A stretch of DNA of 64,000 bases from Megamerina dolium (taxonomy: Eukaryota > Arthropoda > Insecta > Diptera > Megamerinidae): positions 36,804,501-36,868,500 of the forward strand of contig OY978526.1 in NCBI GenBank assembly GCA_963854835.1. The letters run 5' to 3'. A program made the position numbers and the translations under genes. Below the pieces are notes generated by a model. That model saw only the letters and a program-made list of their open reading frames with translations, was not told where the DNA came from and did not search any database. This document shows, in pieces, positions 36,451 to 47,240 of the stretch (positions are counted from its first letter, which is position 1; every line of letters begins with the position of its first letter).

Positions 36451-37575
36451 GCTGCCAAAAACAGTGTTACCAGTGTGGCCAAAGTTCACACTACTATGGC
36501 TCGTGATAGTACAAATAATAGAAATATATACTAAATGTTATATTATCCTTCTGGAACTCAGGTATTTTGAAGAATGTGATCCCTGCGCTTTATACGACGC
36601 ATATAGCTATTACTAGAATGCAAAGGTACTAAGTTCGATAAGCAGAGTGAGAAAAATACGCTCGTAATCGATGAAAAATATGATTTTCCTCACTTCAGCT
36701 CATTTTCGAATGTATTTTATTGTGATAAATTCCTATGCAAAAGAACGCTCGCTTGCATTGATTAATTGTGAGAAATATCTTATTTTGATAGTTCTTCACA
36801 TCCTGTCGATATGCCTCTGGAGTTTATAACAGAGGGCTTAAATTCGATATAATTTCATTATTTCTTGTATTACTTCAAAAAACACACCAATTATCTTATG
36901 CATGGCATACAAATTACTTACAATATTATGAGTAATAAATAGCTCTAACATATATGGTGGCCATAGCTTAAAAATAAAATCATAGATTTTCAAATATGTT
37001 TGATTTGCTTTTTTTTGCCTCTATTCGAGTGTTAACTAATTTTCCTTAAATAATTTGTCTCCAACGAATTTATAACTACTCCCTTGTCTCACTGCTATTT
37101 GTCTCTTTGTTGCACCAATATGGATACAATTATATATCGACATTATTTAATATTTAATTTCTTATATTTTGTGTTCGATATTATTTCAATTTTGTTTACA
37201 ATAATGCCGAACAAGTGACAAAAGAATTTGTTGACAATTTATTCGATCTCATTTCATATACTCGCGCTGTTGTTGTAAGACGCCAACAATATTAGTGTAA
37301 GCGGCATGAGCACTAAAGAAAATTGCTATTACTTCGACGAATTTTATAGTACCTTTTTCTCAGTGACGTACCAATTTAATTGTGGCCGACTGCTTGTTGC
37401 AGCTGTAGGTTTTCGACTTTTTTAGTAAAAGACTTCATATAATTCATGTTGTATGCTTTGCCAATTGGCGACATCTTGCTCAGAATATCAACCATATTAT
37501 ATCAGGGCAATCGCTATGAAGAAATACAATGCATTCTGTTCTTCATTATAGGGTTTTGAAATGTGTTTATGGATT
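36451..37575. other. AT-rich spacer, no gene seen
   Basis: No recognisable coding or repeat structure apart from homopolymer tracts. Confidence 0.55.
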
Positions 37576-38275
37576 TTTTATACCCTGCATAATGTAATAT
37601 GCAAGGTATATTCATAAAATAATATAAAAAAATATATATTCGTGATCAGCGTCGCTTAAATTTTCGATTTAACAATGTCCGTTCGACCGTGTGTCTGTCA
37701 CCTGGCTGGTTCGCACGATAACTTGAGCAAATATTGAGCTATTTTGACGAAATTTGGCTAACTATAAGTTATGATCCTATGGTCCAAGGGTACGGAGTGG
37801 ATTGATATTGGGTATTATCGGTCAATAACCACGCCAACACGAAGCATTCAGTAGTTTTGAATTTTCAAAACCTTTAACTTGCTATAACTCACTTAATATA
37901 GCATCTGGACCAAACATATTTGGCAATTGGAGTTATAGTGTGCTGCGAGGAAATAAAAAAAAAAACTTAATCTTGATAACTTACAACTTATTTAGCGTAG
38001 AACAACCATATTTACGTTATCCATTAGCATTGTAAAGATAACTAAATTTAGAAGAAATGGACGAACATTGCCCACTGTTTGTAGTAGCTCCCATACAAAA
38101 TAACTGAATTTCTTTTCAATTGAAAGAGTTGTAACTTCGGAAATCTTCTATCTAGAACAGCCATATTTGACACTCATTTTCGGAAATAAAGTGGCATGAA
38201 ACTGCCACACCCACTTCTTAATGGGGTTACTAAACAAAGTACCCAGCCAACTGTAAGGTCATTCTTTTTTATCGT
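37576..38275. repeat. Dispersed fly repeat beginning TATACCCTGCA
   Basis: It opens with TATACCCTGCATAATG and an imperfect hairpin (TACCCTGCATA 37581-37591 against TATGCAAGGTA 37598-37608). It then carries TTCGTGATCAGCGTCG and a GTCCGTTCGACCGTGTGTCT stretch, followed by phrases such as GACGAAATTTGGCTAA and CCACGCCAAC. This order (TATACCCTG, GATCAG, GTCCGTCTG, CGAAATTTGG) is familiar from a very common class of dispersed repeat in fly genomes. The outer boundary at about 38275 is approximate. No coding capacity. Confidence 0.6.
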
Positions 38276-41200
38276 ACAATATATAAAAAAAGGTAATTGT
38301 TATTAATTACTACCATTGAATTATAGGATATTTTACGCACGTACATATGTATTAGAATATGCAAATTTATATGTACATACATATGTGGGTATGCGTCCAG
38401 TGGTACTCGCGTTTGAAAACAGGCATTCATTGATTGATTTAATGAGACGGAAAGCGTGGTACTTGAAAATTAAATAGACTCATTTATTTATACATTCTTA
38501 CATACCCAAGTGGAAATATGTGTATTGACTAAACACACCTTGATACCATATATTTACAATAGAATGAAGAAATAAATATATTATGTTTTCGAGGAAAGAG
38601 AAAACTCATCTTTTCCAGTCGAACCTCTCCGAGAAAATGCAACGGTTATCTTTAACATCTATTTACATCTTTTTTCTTTCTAATCCGTGGATTCATTTTG
38701 TTGTTTCTAATACTCCTATGCATGAAATCATTGATAACGGCATTGGTGATATTTTTCTGTATATTCTAAATCCAACTGGGTGTCAGAACATATATACATA
38801 ACTATGTATAAGTAAATAGAAGTATATATGTATTGTATATAATGTAATTGCTCAAGTACAATTTTGTAAGATTAACATGTGCGTCCGCACGTTGACATTA
38901 TAATTTGAAATGCGAATCACAGAAGCAAAAACAACGATATGTGAGTACTCCTTCAACTTCTATAGCGACAACATAACGCTAATGAAGTGTGGTAACAGCA
39001 GTAATGACAAAAAATTAAAAACAAACAAAATACATTGTGTAGAGCAGAGTGTGTGTGCACACTCTACAACAAAGGCAAATTTTTAGTCGCGACAACTAAA
39101 CGTAATAAATTGCCTGTTAAATGTTGCATGACAGAGATGTCATTTGAGCCGTATTGCGTGACCATATATACAACTATAAAACAACTACAAAGTACAAACA
39201 TCCAAACATGCGCACACGCATTGTAGTCAATATATTGGAGTGGTTTAAAAATCACAATTTCAATGACTTTCACGATCCAGAGTAAGGAAAATTTCGTTTT
39301 GAGCTAGATGATGATAATCTCAAATCTGATCGCCGGATAATAAATACCTTTTCTAAATATGCAAATTGGAGTTATTAAATATATTTTGCTGATACTTTTT
39401 TTAGAATTTCCTATATTCACCATACTAATTACAACCAACCTAATGTAAGCATAACAACAACAATTTTTTATTATTGCATTGCTTGTTGAAAACAAATTAA
39501 ACGCAAGATATATTATAAGCAGATATTTTACTGAAATTCGTATTCAGAGCTGGGTATGGGTGGCCGGCTGGTCAATTGCTTAGTACCTTTACCAGTGTGT
39601 GTGAACGTAATTACAGATATTCAGGTTTTTTTTTGCATTCTACTATATGCAATAACCCATTATCTTAATACATCAGTGATTATAATTTATTAATGGTTGA
39701 TAAATTTCCTAAATGCTCTTGCAAATTTTGAGCCCGTTTTTGCTAATCTTTTTTGTTATTTGAACTAGAATTTTAATAAATATAAATAATTGAAATTAAT
39801 TGAAATAATTTATTTCCTTAATGATTCATTTTAATTAAAGTATTAAAACAATAAAGTCTAACAGAGAAGCGTTTGGTTTGCCCAAAGCCAGCAAAAAGTT
39901 AAGATCGAATGTCCTTTATTGCAAAAAAAAAAAAAATTATTTTGAAGTATAATTTTACTATTTTTGCCTCAAGTTAAATCTTCTTTGTTTTTATGAATAT
40001 TTTTCGAGGTAGAATAAACCTCGTTTATTTAAATAACCGAGACTTTATGTTGCTACTGTGAACTCTGTTTAATCATTGCCATGAGATGTGCACCAAATCA
40101 AATCGGATTTAATTGTTAGTTCGCCTACATTCTAATCTATATCTTGTAGAATAAAAAAAAAGAGAATTCGCTACACATTAGGACATGAACTTCATCTCTC
40201 ATATACTCACAGTAAACATGAACACTGAGGCAACCTTTTTAAGAAAATCTTACCATTTATTAGCCCAAATGTGCTTAATTAGATTGATAAAAGTGACAAA
40301 ATGTATTTATATTGCAATGATATTGAATTAAATCAAATGCTTCAAATCTGATCAAGCTCGATGCATCCATGAGGTAATTTCAACGAGTTGAATGTTCGAT
40401 ATTGTTGAACGGCTACATGCTCTCTCCCGTATCTAGAAACTTTGTTACAGTAATTTACACGAAAAATGTACCGAAAAAATATAAAATATGTTCAAACAAT
40501 TTGAACGCTGTTCTCTTCCTGAACCAAAATTAGTTATGGGGTCCAAAAGGACGAGGTGATGGTAAAATGATGATAATTATAAATGTAATTACACAAAGTT
40601 TCTTTTAGCTCATATGATAATATGTCACCAAAATACATGCACATGATATCAAATATATTGATACTGTATTCCATTCATAGCCTTTGATTCTTTTCATTTT
40701 CCATATACTATATGTACTTATGTTTCGTAAATATCATTATTTTGTGAAGTACTTCTCTTCACATGCATCTTATAAACCTGCCTATTAGTAGAATTTCCTT
40801 TTGCAGCTAGTCCCATTGACATTTGAATCAATCAACTGTGCTTCACTTTCGAAGCATATTTATATGGATTACTTACATTGATGGTATCAAGTCTTAAATC
40901 ATAGCCAATTATTAAAACTACCACTTTTATTGCATCTTGATATATGTAACTACATATGAAGATTCGAATGAACATATAATCATAGCCCACAATTTTAATT
41001 TGGTTCTCTTTATTTATTATTTGCTACTCCATACGAATGAGAGCGCCACATCGACAACACATCATATTTCAAATATTCAATTATGGGCCATGTGCTTGTT
41101 GAGTGCTGGGTGCTGAATGCTGAACATGAGTGAAATGTTAAAAGAAAATTTTTATTTTTTTTATTTTTCAATAACCAATACACCATTCTATCGATCGATG

Positions 41201-41398
41201 AAGTTTCTTTGTTTTTGTTTTCCTACTAGGCTCCATAATCGGTTGGTGGTGGTGTTTGACTTTTGACTGGTTTGCATATAAATTCTACTTGTTGTTAATA
41301 TTTGTATATATGTACATATATATGCTTTTCAATTATTGATCGCATCATGGATATTCGTTGTTCATTGATATTTGTGCATATAAAAGAAGCATTAAATG
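38276..41398. other. AT-rich spacer, no gene seen
   Basis: Open frames at 38583-38801, 39035-39273 and 39304-39495 have no recognisable motif. An A-tract lies at 39922-39936. Nothing else stands out. Confidence 0.55.
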
Positions 41399-41400
41399 TA

Positions 41401-42695
41401 AAGGGTTATCCATTTCGCGGTTTCAAAAGTATAGGGCTAGAATTCGACATCTGTCAAACTGAGTTGTTAAAACAATTTCTTTCTTTTTCAGTTCAAAGTC
41501 TGACATATGAGAAAATGGATCGCTTAACTATCGCACAACGCATTAAAATTGTAAAAACCTACTACAAAAATGGTGATTCTGCCACAGCCACATATCGTGA
41601 TTTAAGAGGAGATTATGGTTTACATAATCGTCCAACTACGCAAGCAATTGGCAAAATTGTGAAGAAATATGAAGAGACTGGATCGGTTACAGATATTGTA
41701 AGGCCTGTGCATCATCGTTTCGCTCGTACCACCGAAAATATCGCTGCTGTAAGTGAAAGTTTTGCCGAAGACCCGAATGTATCGATTCCTTGTCGTTCTC
41801 AGGAATTAGGACTGTCTTACGGCACATTATGGCGTATTTTGCATTTGGATCTACACCTACATCCATATAAAATCCAGCTCACACAACAACTGAATCCAGT
41901 TGACCATTCACAACGTCGAATGGGTGCTTGAACAACAGACGGTGGACGGCGATTTTTCGAACAAAATTTTCTTCAGCGACGAAGCACATTTCTCACTCGG
42001 TGGGTATGTTAACAAACAAAATTGTCGTATTTGGGGTTCTGAGAATCCTCAAGTATTTGAAGAGAGGCCACTACATCCACAAAAAGTCACTGCTTGGTGC
42101 GCTCTTTGGTCCGGAGTTGTGATTGGACCTTACTTCTTCGAAAACGACGATGGAACGACTGTCACCGTCAATTCGGAGCGTTATGGTCATATGATAACTG
42201 ACTTTTTTTTTGCCTGCTATTGAAGAATACGACTTAGAGAATATGTGGTTTCAACAAGACGGTGCCACATGCCACACAACTCGAGCGAATATGGCTTTAT
42301 TGCAAGAGAAATTTTCTGGCCGCGCAATTTCTCATCGTGGCGATATCAAATGGCCACCAAGATCATGCGATTTGACACCGCTTGACTTTTTTTTGTGGGA
42401 CTACGCGAAAGACCGTGTTTATGCAGATAAACTTTTAACTCTTGAGCACCTAAAAACCAACATTCGTCACGTTATGGCTGAGATACCGCCCAATATGTGT
42501 CAAAAAGTGGTCGAAAATTACCTCAAAAGAATCGATGCTTGCAACAATTCGCGTGGTGGTCATTTAAATGATGTAGTATTTCACATATAATGTCAACGTT
42601 CAAACTTTATAATAAAAAAAAAATATCATGATAAAAAATATTTTATATATGTTTTATTTACATTTACTTTTGAAACCGCAAAATGGATAACCCTT
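41401..42695 (+). mobile_element. Near-intact DD41D ('rosa'-type) mariner transposon
   Basis: Perfectly bounded element of 1,295 bp. The terminal inverted repeats are 31 bp with a single mismatch (left 41401-41431, starting AAGGGTTATCCATTT; right 42665-42695, the reverse complement). It is flanked by the TA target duplication at 41399-41400 and 42696-42697. It carries one transposase gene broken by two frameshifts. The 41-residue spacing between the second and third catalytic aspartates places it with the DD41D group, first described from Ceratitis. It is the best-preserved element in the window and a useful reference for the relics at 10.6, 17.4, 23.8, 29.5 and 52 kb. Confidence 0.93.
41515..42590 (+). 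pseudogene. DD41D mariner transposase with two frameshifts
   Basis: The start MDRLTIAQRIKIVKTYYKNG is chosen because it begins the conserved N-terminal helix-turn-helix; codons upstream in the same frame are TIR and leader sequence. Then follow NRPTTQAIGKIVKKYEETGS (linker), ENIAAV and DLHLHPYKIQLTQQL. A shift occurs at about 41920-41930. Next comes FFSDEAHFSLGGYVNKQNCR with the first catalytic Asp and KVTAWCALWSGVVIGPYFF. A second shift is in a 9-T run at 42203-42211, one T longer than the frame needs. The last part has FQQDGATCHT (second Asp) and WPPRSCDLTPLDFFLW (third Asp), ending GGHLNDVVFHI. All three catalytic aspartates are intact. Length of about 358 codons fits the family. Confidence 0.9.
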
Positions 42696-42697
42696 TA

Positions 42698-43076
42698 CAT
42701 ATTATTATTATGCTGCTAGTCATGCACACATTGCATTGGGTGCTTAAGTGTATTCAATGATGATATTATTATACATTGGAATTCTTATCTTACTTGAGGA
42801 AATATTGAAAATACAAGTCTGTGTATGATATCATACAAAGGATATGTTAGTATGGAGATTAAAATCCATACTGGAGAGCTGATTTAATTTTTGAATCAGA
42901 GTGTCACCAAAATACTTCATAACAACGATAATTTTACATAAATACGAAATTATGAATTCAATTTGCTGAGGAAAACAGAAAGCAAGCAAACAAACAAAAA
43001 ATACAACCAATTAAAATTGAGTTGGATGGAATATCCATAAAGTTGACATGTCTCATAAGCATATGTGTATGATTTC

Positions 43077-43114
<38 letters not shown>

Positions 43115-44990
43115 ATGTGTGCATATATAAATGTATGAGCGTAATTAATTAAAAACAAGTTTTCGATTGGATTGAATTTCATATGATAAAATATTATAAA
43201 ATAAAATATTATTTTTGCGTACATTAAAATCTGAAAATAAATATAATATAATACATACCATTAGGTACTACCTACCTACCTACAACTTGTGTTATTTACG
43301 CATTATCATTTTTATTATTAAATGATTTTTCTTATTTTTTTTTCTTACAATTTATTTCCATAAAATATCATATTTTTGTATATCTTACATATCGATTCTT
43401 TTTTTATCTACCGACTCCTTTTGTTTTGTTGTTTTTGCTCTTTTTAGGATTTAAAGTGTCAATGCCAATGTTTGATCTGATTCATAAATTTCATGTAACA
43501 ATCAAATCATATGAATAATACAAAAGGGAAAAAAGTTGTTGCATTAAAATTTATTTAATATCTATTAAAAGTACTTGTGATTAGAACAACCATCAATATT
43601 GATGAACAAAGGTGCATAAACATGTACGAGTATATAAAATTAACATTTAATAAAATCCAATATCTTAATTAAAGCTAATATTATGAATATTGAGATGAAA
43701 ATGGCAATAAGAGGAACAATAAATATTTGCTATAACTGCTTTCGTTTTGTTTTGTTTAGTAATTAGTAATTTTTATTCAATGGTATTAATTTATAAACCA
43801 TTAGTCGACTGTCGAGAAGACTGTAAGCATTTGTTCAAGTCAAATATTATATTTTTGTGAAATAATATATGCATGGTGGGGTCGGCATCCCCGATGCTCA
43901 TATTTGTAATTTATGGTCGTGCAGTCAAGCAAAGTTAAATCATCTTTTGCAAACGTCACCAATGCTATACTAATAGTTAGATTCTCAAACTTGGAACTTG
44001 AACTTATGTAAGCGCATATTCTTACATCATTCCATCGTCTCATCTAAAGTGGAAATTGTGCTTGCTTTAGTTTTAGCTTTCAGCGGCTTCGTTGTTCCTC
44101 AAACCTACATCATTCTACATCATTATGGCCAGGTGGTGAAACATCAACATCATCATCCATGATTGGTACATATTTGGCTAATTTAGTATTAAATTCGATC
44201 ACAACAATTGGAGATATACTTATCGCCGCATGGGAAAAAATTTATAATCACGTTCCCGGCTAATTTTCTCAAAAAGCATAAGCGTTTTTCTTGAACGTTT
44301 TATTTTTATTTGCTGTAAAACACCAATTTATTAATATACAGTCCAAAGTAGTTACCCATATGATTTATTTAATAAGTGAAAATTAAGTCCCTCTAATATC
44401 ATAATTTCTGTTTTGTTGTTTTTGCTCTTTTTAACCTTTACTGATTTAATGCCAATATTTAATCAGTTTCATAAATATCATGTATAATTTTTACATATTG
44501 AAATTTCGGTCGCATGAGACGAAATATTGTCTTCTGTTTGCAAGAATATCGTCCAGTAGAACAAAACTAAGCATATTTAATCTCTGCTCACAGAATAGGT
44601 TGGTCGTGTTAGCCGATTACTATTTTTACATCTTACCTAGATATTACTTTAAAAGCCTTAAGCTTGCAGGTACTTTCATCTGATTCGGCACAAAATCCTT
44701 GAACGAAACACCTGACATCTGACAATGATAGACTAGGAAAATTCGCTCCAACAAGAACTTCCGAAGAAATCTTCTAAAAATTCACGAGTGAGAAAATCTC
44801 ATAACTCTCATAAATACCAACAGTCGCAATTGGTTCACGGGTGCCTACATGGCGTCCAGGATGAGTGATGGCGCTGATGCGGGTGTACTTGGTTCCTGGT
44901 CGAATCTTCCTCTTTTTTGTCTTCCTCGTCAAAGGTCTGAATGATGCAGTGCTTCTTATCGTCTCGCACTCTTCTTCTGAGCTTATAACA
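42698..44990. other. AT-rich spacer, no gene seen
   Basis: A GT microsatellite is at 43079-43113. A diverged direct repeat of about 70 bp (TTTGTTGTTTTTGCTCTTTT and on to CATAAATNTCATGTA) occurs near 43425-43497 and 44411-44485. No coding similarity. Confidence 0.55.
43079..43113. repeat. (GT)17 microsatellite
   Basis: Uninterrupted GT array. Confidence 0.95.
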
Positions 44991-44999
44991 GCACGCTTT

Positions 45000-45440
45000 G
45001 CGGATTCTATACACTGTAAATAAGGTCACACTGATTTGGGTTTTGGGTTATTGCAGAATTTATGGAAACGACGTCACAAACAAATTAGCTAGAAGGTCCA
45101 AAGCCATGCTTTGGGATTGCACCGTCTTACACCCGTTCATTCGCTTAGGACTGTGCAAAAAAAATACCTCTGAAACTTCTACAGAGTAAACATCCCCAGT
45201 GGCTGGCAAGCCGAAAAACTTACTTTTGGTAAAACATGATTTCTAATGTTACATCTTAGGATTGTTTCCAGGCCAGGCCCATTATCAAGTAATCACATCC
45301 TTAATTATCATCTCTATAAAATGGGTCTATATGGAGACATTAAATCAGCTGAAGCAAAGGAGGTATTTGCTTTCACGAGAGTAATAGACACTATTTTACC
45401 TCAGTCGGAATATATTAGCATAAAATATACTTAAGTCGAG
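45000..45440 (+). pseudogene. LINE RNase H-domain relic (jockey/R1/I type)
   Basis: The translation contains VTLIWVLGYCRIYGNDVTNK followed by LARRSKA, matching the V-T-L-x-W-V-P-G-H-x-x-I-x-G-N-E-x-A-D-x-L-A-R motif of the RNase H domain in jockey/R1/I-type non-LTR elements. The His is changed to Tyr and the catalytic Asp to Asn. About 150 bp further on, in another frame, HILNYHLYKMGL resembles the L-N-x-H-L-x-x-M-G-L that follows RNase H in these elements. This belongs to a LINE group distinct from the one at 6.8 and 27 kb, whose fragments show no RNase H. Confidence 0.6.
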
Positions 45441-46915
45441 GTGGGGGACTTTTGGGTCAATCCTCTCTATTTAATAAATAAATAAACACTAACTTGAAGA
45501 TATGCTCATTCGTATCCAAATTAATTGATCTGCAGCGATCCAGTGTTATGTATAATGGTATGATGGAGTTTGGCTTAAGACCACTTAGTCAAAACATGTA
45601 TTTATTGAAGCTGCACATCTCCACTGTAGAGTCTGAAATCAGGTCTGGCAGTGAAGTCATCAAGTTAAATGTTTGCATTGTGTTAGCAAAAGTGGTTCTA
45701 AGTTTCGTTAAGTTTTACATTGGAGTTACAAGTTACAAATTGAAATGATGTAACGATGTTTTCTGCTCATTGAAATTTTAACTTTCCTTTGATTTACCGG
45801 TCGTGGTCCATCCTGATATAAGAAGAATTTGTCTGAAGGAATCCACACCTAAATTCAAACAACTTTTCTTGAAATAACTATGGAACCACAAATTTTTACT
45901 CCCTCCTATTAGGTGAGAGGACATCGTCGTTCAGTCATTGTAACATATAGGATTTACATTTTTTCAAATTCTCTTTTCTTCTGTGTATTTCAAACTTCCA
46001 TTTCCAGCAGTTAGATTCAATAAATATTCTTTAAATTATAACCGCATAATTACTTTTCTAAATTTCCACCACCAGGGCAGCAAGGGATTTATTTGATTTC
46101 TTTTTCAAAATATCATCAATTACAATTATGTTGCTCGAATGTATACTAAATTTCAAAATTAATCAATACAGTAATTATCATCATCATCTTCATCATGGTC
46201 ATCCCCGCCATCATCATTATTTTAATAAATTCGCTGTTCATGACAATTAATTAATAATAATTTCATCATTTTGCCATTACATAAGTAGTCATTTAATTCA
46301 GCTGATATGATGATCTAGTGAAGAGCTCAAAATTGACATTGAGAATTGACAAATAAATTAACATACTCGTATATACATAAATATGTATTATACCTACAGA
46401 TGAGGGTAAATGAAATTTTAATGAGAGCTTATTAAATTGAAATTTTATTGCAACATTTACTAATACTTAATGAGCACATAATTAATCATTGGCTATGAAA
46501 ATGAAATCAACAACAACAACAACAATAATCATGAAAAAACAATAGCCGAAAAGTTATGACATTGATAACACAATCATATAAACAACAATAACAACAACAA
46601 CAAATTGATAGCACGATTATTAACAAATGTGCGGACAGTTATGATTAAAAAAAAGAGAAAAAAATAAAACAACTATTTAAATAAAATTTAATAATTTATA
46701 TGACATATTTTACACTCCTTTTCCTATTGTCAATTTGCTTATTCATGTTTCTTCATAAATTTACACGTAGAATAAATTTTTAATACTAGTTCCATGAATG
46801 TAATATTCATATATGTATATAATTAAATCCGTGTATGTACCATTGTACCACGTGTAACCATGAGCTTATGAGGGGAGTAAAGGTTGAGTACTTACGATTG
46901 TTTCATGTCTACTTC
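45441..46915. other. AT-rich spacer, no gene seen
   Basis: An 84-codon frame at 45494-45748 has no recognisable motif. CAA-rich runs lie near 46508-46525 and 46581-46601. Confidence 0.5.
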
Positions 46916-47240
46916 AATTTTATAGGGGAGGCCCTTAATGAAGTGTAGCTTTGGGGTAAGTATGTTGATAAGAAAAATCTAAAAAGAGTCGGTCATATAT
47001 TTCACCATTATAGTTGCGCTTCCTGGGCGGCTATTCTTGATTTCTGGTGTTTTTGCCTTCATTTTGTATGAGAACCCTCTTAAGGAGTGGAGATAGGGAG
47101 TTGGTATGTTCGTAAGAAATGTTAAGAAGAAAAATTTCATGTAGACCAGTCTATAGTTTACCTCTCCAGGGACGATGTATGGCAGTTATTGGTCTCTCTT
47201 TCGATTTTCTGGTGTTTTCAATGTATATATTATGAAAATG
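46916..47240. repeat. Degenerate tandem repeat, two units of about 160-170 bp
   Basis: Unit 1 runs from about 46920 (GGGGAGGCCCTTAATGAAGT ... GGTAAGTATGTTGATAAGAA ... GATTTCTGGTGTTTTTG). Unit 2 runs from about 47080 (GAGAACCCTCTTAAGGAGT ... GGTATGTTCGTAAGAAATG ... GATTTTCTGGTGTTTTCA). The spacing of the shared landmarks is similar. No coding capacity. Confidence 0.6.
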
